From positions 372,001 to 436,000 of the forward strand of contig NZ_PJAU01000032.1 of NCBI RefSeq assembly GCF_002836255.1: 64,000 nucleotides of DNA. Direction: 5' to 3'. A model generated the notes under the pieces. It searched no databases. It saw only the letters and a list, made by a program, of their open reading frames with translations, and had not been told where the DNA came from. The position numbers were made by a program, and so were the translations under genes. Positions 17,847-28,154 of this stretch are shown piece after piece (the stretch's first letter is position 1; the number at the start of each line of letters is the position of its first letter). Origin of the DNA: Colwellia sp. 75C3. GTDB taxonomy: Bacteria > Pseudomonadota > Gammaproteobacteria > Enterobacterales > Alteromonadaceae.

Positions 17847-19463
17847 TTATTGAACCGTTTTCGCTTTCTCTTCACCTTCTTTTAAAATAATCTCGCTTGG
17901 CTTTTCCTGAGAAATAGCTTGTTCAGATGACTGTTCCACTACTTGCTCATTAATCAATGAATCATCAATGAGTACCACATTCATGAGCGATGCTGCTTTT
18001 AGCTTTTCTTGTGCCAGCTTCAAAGCAATAGCCTGCTCTTTAGCTTGCTCATCTAACCAACTTAATGTGTCGTAATAACGGCGAATATTATCGACGTAAT
18101 GCACGGGCTCTTCGCCACGGGCATAACCATATTTAGTCTTTTTGTAATATTTTTTCTGTTGTAATAACGGCAAACGAGTTTTAACTTCTACCCAACGATC
18201 AGGATCACCGCCTTGGCGTTGTGTGATAATTCGTGCATCATTTAAATGACCAAAACCAATATTATAAGAAGCTAGCGCGAACCAAATACGATCAGGCGTC
18301 GGTATTCTATCCGGCATCATTGCAATCATGCGTTTAAAATATTTTGCGCCCCCTCTAATACTTTGCTCGGTATCTAAACGGCTTTTTATACCCATTTGTT
18401 TCGCTGTTGCTAATGTAAGCATCATCATACCGCGAACACCGGTATATGAACGTGCTGTGGGATTCCAATGCGATTCTTGGTAGCTAATGGCGGCCAATAA
18501 ACGCCAATCAAGCTCTTGTGCATACTTTTCAAAAAAATGTTTATATTTAGGCAGCGTACTTTCTACCGCTTTAATAAATGTCCGTGTTTCGACATAATTA
18601 AACTGCTCAATATGTCCATAATATTTATCATCTAAAGCGAGTAAAGTGCCATCGTGATGAACCGTACCAAAGAATTCCACCAAGCTTGCTAAAATGTCAT
18701 CCGGGCTATTTTGACTTACCATCCAAGCTAAAGGCTCTGGTTTATCAATGCTAAAACCAATACTTATCTCAGGGAAGTAACGGCGATTGATGGCTAAGCT
18801 GTTACTGTCAATAATGGTATAATCTATGTCGCCACTTAATACTTTTTTTAGTAATTCTTCGCTATCAAATTCGCTTGTTTCTTGCCAAGCCAATTCGCTA
18901 TTTGTTTTTTTCAGATACTCAAGGTTTTCGACATAACTTGAGCCAGAAGTAACCATTAACGTACCCGTTAAATCAGCCACTTCCCTAGGTCTAATGTTAC
19001 CTTGTTTAAATACCAACTTTTGGCTAATAGTTTCATAACTAGGAGCAAATCTAAAACGTTGTAAACGTTTATCAGTAATTGATAATCCCGCCGCAAGTAA
19101 ATCAACTTCACCGGTATTTAATTTAATGAAAAGCTCATTAATACTATAAGTAGGGACAATGCGTAATTCCACATTAAGCGAATCAGCATACTTTTTTGCT
19201 AGCTCATATTCAAAACCAGCAAAGCCATTTGCGGTGGTGTAATAGTTTGTTGGGCCGAAAATAGTGCCTACGTTGATATAACCTCTCTCCAAAATGCGGG
19301 ATAAACTTGCCGTATCAGTTTTTTTATCACAAGCACTCAACAACGAGGTCACAAAAATAACCAAGAGCAACGAGGTGAATTTAGTCACTAACTTACGCGC
19401 TAACGTACTCTCTAACATAGTAAAGAACTTAGATTTTATTGAAAAAGATAAATATTTTGTCAT
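17847..19463 (-). CDS. mltF: Membrane-bound lytic murein transglycosylase F
   Basis: Lipoprotein (lipobox L-L-S-A-C) with an N-terminal periplasmic-binding-protein-like domain (about [15 protein letters not shown] to EFFGTVH) and a C-terminal SLT lysozyme-like domain. In the latter, [10 protein letters not shown] carries the catalytic Glu, and GVRGMMMLT and ASYNIGFGH follow. It cleaves peptidoglycan glycan strands to 1,6-anhydro products at the inner face of the outer membrane. The start is uncertain: the ATG at 19463 has GAGG very close to it, the ATG at 19418 gives the best-shaped signal peptide, and the longest frame opens with a TTG at 19526. It is divergent from purL, the standard gammaproteobacterial arrangement. 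Confidence 0.92.
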   Translation of the reverse strand: MTKYLSFSIKSKFFTMLESTLARKLVTKFTSLLLVIFVTSLLSACDKKTDTASLSRILERGYINVGTIFGPTNYYTTANGFAGFEYELAKKYADSLNVELRIVPTYSINELFIKLNTGEVDLLAAGLSITDKRLQRFRFAPSYETISQKLVFKQGNIRPREVADLTGTLMVTSGSSYVENLEYLKKTNSELAWQETSEFDSEELLKKVLSGDIDYTIIDSNSLAINRRYFPEISIGFSIDKPEPLAWMVSQNSPDDILASLVEFFGTVHHDGTLLALDDKYYGHIEQFNYVETRTFIKAVESTLPKYKHFFEKYAQELDWRLLAAISYQESHWNPTARSYTGVRGMMMLTLATAKQMGIKSRLDTEQSIRGGAKYFKRMIAMMPDRIPTPDRIWFALASYNIGFGHLNDARIITQRQGGDPDRWVEVKTRLPLLQQKKYYKKTKYGYARGEEPVHYVDNIRRYYDTLSWLDEQAKEQAIALKLAQEKLKAASLMNVVLIDDSLINEQVVEQSSEQAISQEKPSEIILKEGEEKAKTVQ

Positions 19464-19547
19464 GTCCTCAATTGTGTCGTGTATTGATCTATTAGCCAAG
19501 TACTTTTTACCTGACCATTCTGTCAAGTTATTACTTCATTTTTTCCG

Positions 19548-19576
19548 TTAACAAAAGCGTTATTTTCAACTATAAT
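19548..19576 (+). promoter_or_regulatory. Probable sigma-70 promoter of purL
   Basis: TTAACA at 19548-19553 and TATAAT at 19571-19576 are separated by 17 bp, a near-consensus promoter about 90 nt before the purL ATG. I saw no PurR-type box (ACGCAAACGTTTGCGT-like) next to it. Confidence 0.6.
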
Positions 19577-19664
19577 ATGCGCGAAATTTTCGGTTAGCTT
19601 TTACTATGCAAATTTAGCAATTAAAAGCCAATCAAAGCCTTACATAAAACTTGGTGATTACCCT

Positions 19665-22600
19665 ATGACGATGTTGATTAAAAACCTTCGTGGCGCTCCA
19701 GCACTTTCTGACTTTAGAGTTAAAAAACTATTAGCTCAATGTGAACAGTTACAACTGCCAGTAAATGATATTTATGCTGAATTTGCCCATTTCGCTCAAC
19801 TTAATGAAGAGTTAAGTACAAGCGAAGAGAATGTTTTACAGCAATTACTTACTTACGGTCCAACAATTGAAGAGCATCAACCTACTGGTTCGTTCTTATT
19901 AGTGACTCCTCGTCCGGGTACTATTTCCCCTTGGTCATCAAAATCTACCGATATAGCGCATAACTGTGGTTTAGCTAAAGTGGTTCGTTTAGAGCGCGGT
20001 ATTGCGTATTACGTATCATTAAATAGCGATGCACAATTAAGCACTGAGCAAGAAGTACAATTAAACGCTTTATTACACGACCGCATGATGGAAAGTATTT
20101 TTAATGACTTTGATCAGGCAAGTTTGCTGTTTGCTAGCAGTGAGCCAGCTAAATTAACGGCTATTGATATCGAAAATGGCGGAAAAGAAGCACTAGTTAA
20201 CGCTAACATTGAATTAGGTTTAGCCTTAGCAGTAGATGAAGTGAATTACTTATTTGAAAACTTCACTAAACTGGGCCGTAATCCACACGATATTGAGCTT
20301 TACATGTTTGCTCAAGCAAACTCAGAGCATTGTCGTCATAAAATATTCAACGCAGACTGGACAATTGACGGCGTTAAACAAGAAAAATCTTTGTTTAAAA
20401 TGATCCGTAATACCCACGAAATCAACCCTGATTACGTACTAAGCGCTTATAAAGATAATGCTGCTGTAATGGTAGGTAATAAAGGTGGACGTTTCTTCCC
20501 TAACCCTGAAACGAATGTTTATGGTTACAACCATGAAGACATTCAAATATTGATGAAAGTTGAAACCCATAACCACCCTACGGCAATTTCTCCATACCCT
20601 GGTGCTGCAACAGGCTCTGGTGGTGAAATTCGTGATGAAGGCGCAACCGGTATTGGTTCTAAACCAAAAGCGGGTTTAGTGGGTTTCTCTGTATCTAACT
20701 TGCGTATTCCTGACTTCGTACAACCTTGGGAAACTGACTTTGGTAAGCCAAGCCGTATAGTTACTGCTTTTGATATCATGATGGAAGGTCCATTAGGTGG
20801 CGCAGCATTTAACAATGAATTTGGTCGCCCAGCTATCTTAGGTTACTTCCGTACGTATGAAGAAGAAGTTAACTCGTTTAACGGAAAAGAAGTACGTGGT
20901 TACCACAAGCCAATTATGCTTGCTGGTGGTTTAGGTAACATTCGTGATGAGCATGTGCAAAAACGTGAGATCATCGTTGGCGCTAACCTTATCGCTTTAG
21001 GTGGTCCAGCAATGAACATTGGTTTAGGTGGCGGTGCTGCTTCATCAATGGCTTCAGGTCAATCAGCTGAAAGCTTAGATTTTGCTTCAGTGCAACGTGA
21101 GAATCCAGAGATGGAACGTCGTTGTCAGGAAGTTATCGATAAGTGTTGGCAGCTAGGAGAAGAGAACCCAATTGCTTTCATTCATGATGTTGGCGCTGGT
21201 GGTTTATCTAATGCTTTCCCTGAATTAGTTGCTGATGGCGGCCGTGGTGGTGTATTCGAACTTCGTAAAGTACCAAATGACGAGCGCAGCATGGCGCCTC
21301 ATGAAATCTGGTGTAACGAATCTCAAGAGCGCTATGTTATTGCCGTATCAGACAAGAATTTAGCTGTTTTTGAACAAATATGTGCCCGTGAACGTGCACC
21401 CTATGCTGTTGTAGGTCGTGCGACTGAAGAATTACACTTAACCGTTACTGATGAACATTTCGCTAACGATGAAAAATTAAATACACCAATTGATTTACCA
21501 CTTGACGTATTATTAGGTAAAACACCTAAAATTTATAAAGACGTTAAAACAGCAACAGCTGAAGGTGATTCTTTAGATTTAAGCACTGTAACATTAACCG
21601 ATGCTGCAGATAGAATTTTAAGTCTACCGACTGTTGCAGAAAAAACCTTCTTAATTACTATTGGTGATCGAAGCGTAACAGGTATGGTTAACCGCGACCA
21701 AATGGTTGGTCCTTGGCAGGTTCCTGTAGCCGATTGTGGTGTTACTGCATCTGCACTTGATTCATACCACGGCGAAGCAATGTCATTAGGTGAACGTACA
21801 CCTGTTGCTTTATTAAACTTTGGCGCTTCTGCTCGTTTAGCAGTAGCTGAATCACTAACTAACATTGCCGGTACTGATATCGGTGATTTAAACCGTATTA
21901 AGCTTTCAGCTAACTGGATGTCTCCAGCAGGTCACCCTGGTGAAGATGCAGGTCTTTACGAAGCAGTTAAAGCGATCGGTGAAGAGCTTTGCCCAGCCCT
22001 TGGTTTAACTATTCCTGTTGGCAAAGACTCTATGTCGATGAAAACTAAATGGGATGAGAACGGTACAGAAAAGTCTGTAACGTCTCCGATGTCTTTAATT
22101 ATCACTGCATTTGGTGTTGTTGAAGATATTCGTAAAACAGTTACACCAGAGCTAAGAACCGATAAAGGCGATACTCGCCTTATTGCTATCGACTTATCTC
22201 AAGGTAAAAAACGTTTAGGTGGTTCTTGTTTAGCGCAAGTTTACAAACAGCTTGGTAGTGAAACACCTGATGTTGATAGTGCAGAAACCTTAAAAGGCTT
22301 CTTTAACGCGATGCAGACACTTGTTCGCGCTGAAAAAGTGATTGCTTACCATGATATTTCAGACGGTGGTTTATTTACTACGGTTACTGAAATGGCTTTT
22401 GCTGGTCATACCGGTGTTGATATTGACATCAGTAAGATTTCAAACGGTGCAAGTGATGATTTAGCAACGCTATTTAATGAAGAGTTAGGTGGTGTTATTC
22501 AAGTACGTGCAAGCGACGTTGAAGCAATTAACACTATTCTAGCAGAGCACGGTGTACTTGATTACTGCACTGACATTGGTAACCTTAACAACGAAGATAC

Positions 22601-23624
22601 TATTCGTTTCACTCGTGATGGTGACGTTGTACTAGAGAACTCTCGTACTTATTACCGTACTGTTTGGGCACAAACAACTTACAGAATGCAGTCACTTCGT
22701 GATAATCCAGAATGTGCACAACAAGAACATGATGTTAAATTTGATACTGAAGATCCAGGCTTAAACACTGAGCTTACTTTTGATATCAACGAAGACATTG
22801 TTGCAGATTTAATCGTAAAAGATGCACAGAACTCTGCAAATGGTATAACTAACCCACGTGTTGCTATTTTACGTGAGCAAGGTGTTAACTCACACGTTGA
22901 AATGGCAGCAGCGTTCGATAGAGCTGGTTTTGTTGCTGTTGACGTTCATATGTCTGATATTTTATCTGGTCGTACTGATTTAGCTGATTTTAATGGCTTA
23001 GTTGCCTGTGGTGGTTTCTCTTACGGTGATGTTTTAGGTGCTGGTGAAGGTTGGGCAAAATCAATCTTATTTAATGCCAACGCACGTGAAATGTTCAAAA
23101 CATTCTTTGAACGTGACACTACTTTCACGCTAGGTGTGTGTAACGGTTGTCAAATGTTGTCTAACTTAAAAGACATCATCCCTGGCTCTGAACATTGGCC
23201 TCGTTTTGTACAAAACAAATCTGAACGTTTTGAAGCACGTTTCTCATTAGTTGAAATTCAAGAAAGCCCATCGGTATTGTTTAAAGGCATGGCTGGTTCA
23301 CGTATGCCAATCGCTGTTTCACATGGTGAAGGTCACACTGAATTTAGCTCTGATGAAGCAATCGATGCTGCGAATAACTCAGGTACGGTATCAATGCGTT
23401 ACATTAATAACTACGGTGATGTGACTGAAACATACCCAGCGAACCCTAACGGCTCTGTTGATGGTATAACGGCATTAACAAGCACTGATGGTCGTGTAAC
23501 GATTATGATGCCACATCCTGAGCGTGTATTTAGAACGGTTGCTAACTCATGGCATCCAGATAGCTGGGGTGAAGATTCACCTTGGGTTCGCATGTTCCGT
23601 AACGCTCGTGCCTTTATTGGCTAA
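19665..23624 (+). CDS. purL: Phosphoribosylformylglycinamidine synthase
   Basis: Single-chain large PurL of 1319 aa that converts FGAR, ATP and glutamine to FGAM in purine synthesis. The N-terminal linker, two AIRS-like halves (with [26 protein letters not shown] and [12 protein letters not shown] motifs) and the C-terminal class-I amidotransferase domain are all present. The amidotransferase nucleophile is Cys1159 in GVCNGCQM, and the His/Glu region is [10 protein letters not shown]. The first ATG ([10 protein letters not shown]) is used; the next in-frame ATG is two codons on. Tandem terminators follow. Confidence 0.97.
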   Translation: MTMLIKNLRGAPALSDFRVKKLLAQCEQLQLPVNDIYAEFAHFAQLNEELSTSEENVLQQLLTYGPTIEEHQPTGSFLLVTPRPGTISPWSSKSTDIAHNCGLAKVVRLERGIAYYVSLNSDAQLSTEQEVQLNALLHDRMMESIFNDFDQASLLFASSEPAKLTAIDIENGGKEALVNANIELGLALAVDEVNYLFENFTKLGRNPHDIELYMFAQANSEHCRHKIFNADWTIDGVKQEKSLFKMIRNTHEINPDYVLSAYKDNAAVMVGNKGGRFFPNPETNVYGYNHEDIQILMKVETHNHPTAISPYPGAATGSGGEIRDEGATGIGSKPKAGLVGFSVSNLRIPDFVQPWETDFGKPSRIVTAFDIMMEGPLGGAAFNNEFGRPAILGYFRTYEEEVNSFNGKEVRGYHKPIMLAGGLGNIRDEHVQKREIIVGANLIALGGPAMNIGLGGGAASSMASGQSAESLDFASVQRENPEMERRCQEVIDKCWQLGEENPIAFIHDVGAGGLSNAFPELVADGGRGGVFELRKVPNDERSMAPHEIWCNESQERYVIAVSDKNLAVFEQICARERAPYAVVGRATEELHLTVTDEHFANDEKLNTPIDLPLDVLLGKTPKIYKDVKTATAEGDSLDLSTVTLTDAADRILSLPTVAEKTFLITIGDRSVTGMVNRDQMVGPWQVPVADCGVTASALDSYHGEAMSLGERTPVALLNFGASARLAVAESLTNIAGTDIGDLNRIKLSANWMSPAGHPGEDAGLYEAVKAIGEELCPALGLTIPVGKDSMSMKTKWDENGTEKSVTSPMSLIITAFGVVEDIRKTVTPELRTDKGDTRLIAIDLSQGKKRLGGSCLAQVYKQLGSETPDVDSAETLKGFFNAMQTLVRAEKVIAYHDISDGGLFTTVTEMAFAGHTGVDIDISKISNGASDDLATLFNEELGGVIQVRASDVEAINTILAEHGVLDYCTDIGNLNNEDTIRFTRDGDVVLENSRTYYRTVWAQTTYRMQSLRDNPECAQQEHDVKFDTEDPGLNTELTFDINEDIVADLIVKDAQNSANGITNPRVAILREQGVNSHVEMAAAFDRAGFVAVDVHMSDILSGRTDLADFNGLVACGGFSYGDVLGAGEGWAKSILFNANAREMFKTFFERDTTFTLGVCNGCQMLSNLKDIIPGSEHWPRFVQNKSERFEARFSLVEIQESPSVLFKGMAGSRMPIAVSHGEGHTEFSSDEAIDAANNSGTVSMRYINNYGDVTETYPANPNGSVDGITALTSTDGRVTIMMPHPERVFRTVANSWHPDSWGEDSPWVRMFRNARAFIG

Positions 23625-23639
23625 TCTTTTTGCTGATAA

Positions 23640-23712
23640 GGTCGATTTCGTTGTCGGAAGTGCTCATTGACTAGCGTCAACTCCGCGCTACCTCCTCGAA
23701 CTAGACCTAACC
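23640..23712. repeat. G+C-rich intergenic segment, possible dispersed repeat element
   Basis: A segment clearly richer in G+C than its surroundings lies just after purL. It contains the dyad TTGAC-TAGC-GTCAA at 23667-23680 and a CCTCCTCGAACTAGACCTA stretch. Its composition and lack of a reading frame resemble short dispersed intergenic repeats of Alteromonadales. Only one copy is in this window, so repetition is inferred. Confidence 0.35.
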
Positions 23713-23735
23713 TGCGGCAAGATAAACAATAAAAT

Positions 23736-23776
23736 AAAACCGGAAAGTTTCTGTTAAGAGATTTACCGGTTTTTTA
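23736..23776 (+). terminator. Rho-independent terminator of purL
   Basis: AAAACCGGAAA pairs with TTTACCGGTTTT (one bulge), followed by a T run. The loop is about 15 nt. Confidence 0.8.
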
Positions 23777-23901
23777 TTGCCTGTCATTTTCATAATGCCA
23801 TTGAATAACAGTCATCAGCTCCGTGCTTTTTCCGCTAACTTAGCTTAACTAGCTTCAAGGACATTGATTGGTAAGTTTTTACTTATTAATTTAATGAGCA
23901 T

Positions 23902-23928
23902 AAAAACCGACACAAGTTGTCGGTTTTT
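23902..23928 (+). terminator. Second terminator upstream of the nitroreductase gene
   Basis: AAAAACCGACA and TGTCGGTTTTT form a perfect 11-bp stem around a 5-nt loop, followed by more T residues. Between this and the purL terminator lie about 125 nt (23777-23901) with no gene that I can support. It may be a tandem backup terminator or the end of a short RNA. Confidence 0.85.
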
Positions 23929-24006
23929 TATTGCCTTTTTTTCAATGTTAAAATATTGTTACCACAAGCCGATTTAATCAATAACAAGAATAAAAGGATC
24001 TCATCC

Positions 24007-24681
24007 ATGCAAGAACATGACAGCTCTCCCTTATCAGATTTCATTGAGTATCCCAAAAAAGAAATGCTTACCCGATCACAAGATTTTTATGATGTCGTAA
24101 AACGTCGTCATTCTGTACGTAGCTTTAGTAATAGAGCCGTTGATAAACAAGTTATTGAAAACTGTTTAAAAGCCGCAGGAACAGCACCCAGTGGTGCGAA
24201 TCATCAGCCTTGGCATTTTGTTGCGGTTAACTCTGCCGATATAAAGAAACAAATTAGAGAGCAAGCTGAATTTCACGAACGAGGTTTTTATGAAGGTCGT
24301 GCAGGAGAAGAGTGGCTTGGTGCTTTAAAAGATTTAGGGACTGATGCTAACAAACCCTATTTAGAGCATGCACCTTGGTTGATCGCTATTTTTAGTCAAA
24401 AGAAAGGCGGTATTACTGAAGATGATAAAAATACTAATTATTACGTACATGAGTCAGTTGGTATTGCCACAGGAATATTGATTACCGCACTGCATAATGC
24501 TGGCTTGGTCACTTTAACGCATACACCAAAACCTATGTCTTTTTTAAACAAGGTTTGTCAACGTGGTGATAATGAGCGTGCTTATATGTTACTTATTGCC
24601 GGTTACCCGAGTAAAGATGCTACTGTTCCTGCACATGCGCAGGTGAAAAAGAGCTTAGCCGATATAGCTACTTTTCTATAA
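24007..24681 (+). CDS. Nitroreductase-fold flavoprotein resembling iodotyrosine deiodinase
   Basis: FMN-dependent nitroreductase-superfamily enzyme of 224 aa. RRHSVRSF near residues 33-40 and AGTAPSGANHQPWHF near 57-71 bind FMN. The sequence follows the iodotyrosine deiodinase (IYD) subgroup rather than NfsA/NfsB: it has the C-terminal GYPSKDATVP, and the substrate-chelating triad Glu91, Tyr95 and Lys116 has the same spacing (4 and 21) as I recall for mammalian IYD. The frame opens further upstream at 23917, but that would start inside a terminator; the ATG at 24007 has an AAGGA site. The likely role is reductive dehalogenation of halotyrosines or a related flavin reduction; the substrate is unproven. 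Confidence 0.8.
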   Translation: MQEHDSSPLSDFIEYPKKEMLTRSQDFYDVVKRRHSVRSFSNRAVDKQVIENCLKAAGTAPSGANHQPWHFVAVNSADIKKQIREQAEFHERGFYEGRAGEEWLGALKDLGTDANKPYLEHAPWLIAIFSQKKGGITEDDKNTNYYVHESVGIATGILITALHNAGLVTLTHTPKPMSFLNKVCQRGDNERAYMLLIAGYPSKDATVPAHAQVKKSLADIATFL

Positions 24682-24719
24682 GAGAGAATAAGCACTTATA
24701 GAGTAATAGATAGCCTTAA

Positions 24720-24935
24720 CTAGGCAAAATCTAATGCTATATCGGTGCAACCTTTTGCGCAGCGAATACCCGTAAGCTCACCTTGCTCTGGCGTATAAAG
24801 GGTTAATGGTTGCTTGCAAGTACTACACGGCACAGTTTTCCCTGACATAACTTGTTTAAGTAACTTTTGTTGCTTAAAGAATGATTCTTTACTTGCCTTT
24901 TGTAACGCGGCGAATTGTTTAATATCAATATTCAT
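24720..24935 (-). CDS. Small zinc-ribbon-like protein, 71 aa
   Basis: An N-terminal helix rich in Lys and Gln is followed by CSTCKQP and, about 20 residues later, CAKGC. This gives a four-cysteine arrangement expected to bind zinc. I do not recognise the family. It lies convergent with the nitroreductase gene and 104 nt from the RraB-like gene upstream on the same strand. Confidence 0.6.
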   Translation of the reverse strand: MNIDIKQFAALQKASKESFFKQQKLLKQVMSGKTVPCSTCKQPLTLYTPEQGELTGIRCAKGCTDIALDFA

Positions 24936-25038
24936 AATCTTTATTACTTACTAATAGGAGCTCACTAAAGTGAAGTCATTAATAATGAAGCCACACCTAT
25001 AGAGTGTGACTTCATTTTTCATTCATCTTGCATTGGCA

Positions 25039-25389
25039 TTAGCCAACAAAATAAACACCATCAAATTGACCTTTTAAAGGCGCAGCGCTTGACTCTAACA
25101 GCTCTTGGTAACTGCTAATATTTTCATAGCTCACCGGCATTTGTGGGTAAGCAGTAATTTCCCAGGGTAAATCGGCATGTGCTTCTGATGGAGTAAAAGA
25201 CAGTTTTTGATTGTTTTCTAATAATAACTGACCGAACTTAAGCGCGAGTTCCTGTTCTGGAAATAATACTGAGAATTCAATTTCACGCTCATTTATTAAA
25301 TCTTCCCCACTTTCTTGCATCTGCCAAAGGGTGTTGCCAATTTCATCATCCGGGTAAAGCGCTAAATCACGTGTCATAGTTACTCTCAT
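25039..25389 (-). CDS. RraB-like protein (ribonuclease E inhibitor family)
   Basis: 116 aa. The layout DDEIGNTLWQMQESGEDL, then REIEFSVLFPEQELALKFGQLL, then a short C-terminal sheet region ending LKGQFDGVYFVG fits the RraB/DUF695-type fold, in which an acidic protein binds RNase E. It is shorter than E. coli RraB and lacks the acidic tail, so inhibition of RNase E is not assured. Confidence 0.6.
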   Translation of the reverse strand: MRVTMTRDLALYPDDEIGNTLWQMQESGEDLINEREIEFSVLFPEQELALKFGQLLLENNQKLSFTPSEAHADLPWEITAYPQMPVSYENISSYQELLESSAAPLKGQFDGVYFVG

Positions 25390-25501
25390 TTATTTATATT
25401 TAATATTATTTAGGATTATTATCCTCATTTCGATATTTTAGCTTTGCTAAGTGAATAAACCTAGTAAAATAACGACAAAGTCCACGTTACTCATTTGAAA
25501 T

Positions 25502-26485
25502 ATGCCTGTAGATCAAACCTATTCAGACACGCAAGGTCAAAGCCCAACTCAAAGCCATGAAAAGTTTGAATGGCATATTATTATCACAGATAAAAATGTC
25601 TCTGAACAAGCAAACTGTACTGCCATTACCTTATTAGTCAGTTATGCTAATGAGCAAAATATTTCGTTGTCAAAAGCTGAATTAAAGCAAGCAATAAGCA
25701 AAGGTGCATTATGGTTAACGCCCGCTAAAAATAAGAAACAAACACAACGACTGCGTCGAGTAAAAAAACAGTTGTTAGTAGGTGATGAACTGCACTTTTA
25801 TTTCAATAAAGCTGTACTCTCAGCACCTGTTCCACAAGCATTATTAATTGCCGATTTAATTGATTACAGTGTTTGGTACAAACCCTACGGTATGTTATCA
25901 CAAGGCTCTAAATGGAGTGACCATTGCACCATCGCTCGTTTCGCTCAGCAAAACTTACCTAATGAACGTCCAGCTTTTATTGTGCATCGATTAGATAGAG
26001 CAGCGACGGGCTTAATTATTGTTGCCCACAGTAAAACAGCAGCAAGAGCCTTGTCCCATATGTTTGAATTTCATCAACTAGAAAAACATTATCACATCAT
26101 TGTCCATGGCAATCATAATGAAAGGCCTCAGCCAGAAGTTATTGACTGTGACGTTGATGGAAAAAGTGCCCGTAGTACTTTTACTTGCTTGGCCTATGAT
26201 AACGGTACAGATCGTTCGCTAATTAAAGTAAAGATAGACAGTGGCAGAAAGCATCAGATACGACTGCACGCGGCAAGTATTGGTATGCCTGTAGTTGGAG
26301 ATAGATTACATGGTGTGGCAGATATAAATGAGCAGTGTAATTTGCAGTTGTGTGCGGTTAGTTTACGTTTTATTTGCCCACTGACAACTGAAGTTACGCC
26401 AGCAAGTGATAAGCCTGTCATTGAACAAGAACGTTTTTTTGAGTTACCAGAAACATTAAAGCCCCAGTTATCACTGAGGCTTTAA
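25502..26485 (+). CDS. RluA-family pseudouridine synthase
   Basis: 327 aa. An S4-like N-terminal part (about 10-105) precedes the catalytic domain. HRLDRAATG holds the catalytic Asp165, and KHYHIIVHG and SGRKHQIRLHAASIG-type motifs follow. It converts uridine to pseudouridine in rRNA or tRNA. The active-site motif has RAATG where most RluA members have R-x-T-S-G. The target site cannot be told from sequence. The 3' end overlaps a terminator shared with the convergent dapA-like gene. Confidence 0.85.
   Translation: MPVDQTYSDTQGQSPTQSHEKFEWHIIITDKNVSEQANCTAITLLVSYANEQNISLSKAELKQAISKGALWLTPAKNKKQTQRLRRVKKQLLVGDELHFYFNKAVLSAPVPQALLIADLIDYSVWYKPYGMLSQGSKWSDHCTIARFAQQNLPNERPAFIVHRLDRAATGLIIVAHSKTAARALSHMFEFHQLEKHYHIIVHGNHNERPQPEVIDCDVDGKSARSTFTCLAYDNGTDRSLIKVKIDSGRKHQIRLHAASIGMPVVGDRLHGVADINEQCNLQLCAVSLRFICPLTTEVTPASDKPVIEQERFFELPETLKPQLSLRL
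26458..26483. terminator. Bidirectional terminator between the RluA-family gene and the dapA-like gene
   Basis: AAAGCCCCAGT and ACTGAGGCTTT form an 11-bp stem with one C-A mismatch around TATC. The hairpin overlaps the last codons of the pseudouridine synthase. Confidence 0.6.
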
Positions 26486-26570
26486 ATTTATAGATAAGCT
26501 TATTTATAAACGCACTTTATAACCTACTTTATAAATTATTCATAAAGGAGAAAAGCGCGTAATTAAAAGG

Positions 26571-27503
26571 CTAAATACAGTAGTTAAAGTCACTATCTTC
26601 AAGTAGAGATAACTTATCGCCAACCAAATCTTTTGTTGCTACTGCTTTTAATAATTCAAAACCAACTTGACGTTGCTCTAGAGTCAGCGCTAAATAAGGT
26701 AAGCGGAAGTTATTAGGCACTGCATCTGTCATTATCAAAGCGGTGTTGATGGCAATAGGGTTAGGCTCACAAAATAGCCAGTTCATCAACCCCTGTAAAC
26801 TATCATTCAACTTAGCTGTTTCTTCTAACTCACTTACCGAATAATCTTTATCCATTAATTTGCGCATTAAACCAGGGATAATATTAGAGGTAACAGAAAT
26901 AACACCGTGAGACCCATGTGCGTGACGACCCACATAGCACCCCTCGTCATCACCTGACCAACAAGCAATACCTTGTTTTTCATAATAAGCAATGCGCTCA
27001 TTACCTGAACATTCTTTCACGCCGATAAAGTTTTTATGGGTTGATAAAGGCTCAATCACTGCTGGTGTTAAATCTTGTCCCGTTCTACCTGGTACGTTAT
27101 AGATAAAAGCAGGACCAATATCTAGCACGCGCTTAAAGTGCTCGCTAACACCTTTAAGTGATGTACGACCATAATAAGGGTTGATTTGTAGTGCTGCATC
27201 CATACCTATGGCAAAACCATTTTCGGTAGCTTTTATTGCTTCGCGCGTATTATTACTGCCCGTGTTACCCACAATAATGAGCTGTTCACCAAAATTATGT
27301 ACACAATGAGCAATGAGCATTAAATGCTCTTCCCAGCTAAGTAAATGCCCTTCACCGGTAGTACCACCAACGACTATGCCGTCTACGCCAGCAGCAATTT
27401 GTTGTTTTATTAAGAAATCATACGTTTTTAAACAAACCTCTCCTTTTTCAGTATAAGGAGTTTTTACTGCGGTAATTAAACTTGCTGCTTTTAATCGCTT
27501 CAT
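26571..27503 (-). CDS. dapA: Dihydrodipicolinate synthase family protein, plant-like type
   Basis: TIM-barrel aldolase of 310 aa that condenses pyruvate with aspartate semialdehyde for lysine and diaminopimelate. GGTTGEG is the pyruvate-binding motif, YNVPGRTG holds the catalytic Tyr, and GVKEC holds the Schiff-base Lys. Long stretches (GNTGSNNTREAI, INPYYGRTSLKG, GVISVTSNIIPGLMR, WLFCEPNPIAINTAL) and the C-terminal tail with an acidic D-S-D-F end resemble plant chloroplast DHDPS more than E. coli DapA. It is not next to bamC/purC, where the usual gammaproteobacterial dapA lies, so it may be an additional or replacing copy. Confidence 0.85.
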   Translation of the reverse strand: MKRLKAASLITAVKTPYTEKGEVCLKTYDFLIKQQIAAGVDGIVVGGTTGEGHLLSWEEHLMLIAHCVHNFGEQLIIVGNTGSNNTREAIKATENGFAIGMDAALQINPYYGRTSLKGVSEHFKRVLDIGPAFIYNVPGRTGQDLTPAVIEPLSTHKNFIGVKECSGNERIAYYEKQGIACWSGDDEGCYVGRHAHGSHGVISVTSNIIPGLMRKLMDKDYSVSELEETAKLNDSLQGLMNWLFCEPNPIAINTALIMTDAVPNNFRLPYLALTLEQRQVGFELLKAVATKDLVGDKLSLLEDSDFNYCI

Positions 27504-27567
27504 TAACTATCTCTAATTCTTTTATTTAACTTCAATAAGGAAAAACGGTAAATTCTTGTCGAACATT

Positions 27568-27960
27568 CTAACAATGACCGGGGGTATCAACAACCCGTCT
27601 CATGATATATTCTTCATTCGTTAGCCTATGTTGATAATGGAATTGTTGATGATCCAACGCTAACACCGTATATGCTTGATAGTTATCATCATTGTTTAAG
27701 TCTGCAGCATAGAGTTCATCATTAATAAGTTCATTTTTAGTGATAGTAAAATGAATATCACCCACTAGCCCCCAATCACCTAACTCGGTGATTTGTTCAA
27801 TAATCTCCCCCTTTATGCCTAGGGTTATAAAGGTAAACTCAAAACTACCATCAATACTAAGTTCAGCGTATTCAATGGTTTCATTACCTTGTTCATCAAT
27901 ATCATTTCGAAACCAGCGGCCAAAAAGTAACGCTCGAGGGTAACTAGATTTACTCACCAT
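27568..27960 (-). CDS. Hypothetical protein, 130 aa
   Basis: Begins with LLFGRWFRND and is rich in alternating polar and aromatic beta-strand segments, with one C-terminal Cys. The shape is lipocalin-like, but I cannot assign a family. There is no signal peptide, so it is probably cytoplasmic. It lies 65 nt upstream of the dapA-like gene on the same strand and may share its transcript. Confidence 0.6.
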   Translation of the reverse strand: MVSKSSYPRALLFGRWFRNDIDEQGNETIEYAELSIDGSFEFTFITLGIKGEIIEQITELGDWGLVGDIHFTITKNELINDELYAADLNNDDNYQAYTVLALDHQQFHYQHRLTNEEYIMRRVVDTPGHC

Positions 27961-28036
27961 TGTTTTTCCTTAAGTTTTGCCATGTGGAATGATAATTATA
28001 AGTTATGACTTATATCAAACCGATTAGTCATAAAAA

Positions 28037-28067
28037 AACCACAAACTTTATTAATAAGCTTGTGGTT
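28037..28067 (-). terminator. Terminator of the DUF4097 gene
   Basis: AACCACAA and TTGTGGTT pair around an AT-rich middle that can extend the stem. On the minus strand a run of seven T residues follows. Confidence 0.75.
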
Positions 28068-28154
28068 ATTTTAATGTAAAAACTGGCTATATGAAAAGAT
28101 ATTCTAGTTATCAGGACTTATCATTAGCTATTACTAGTAAACTCCCGTCATTTT

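Noticed and set aside
23917..24006. Upstream extension of the nitroreductase reading frame
   Set aside because: It would begin inside a terminator stem and lacks a ribosome-binding site, and the extra residues do not match the family. The ATG at 24007 fits better.
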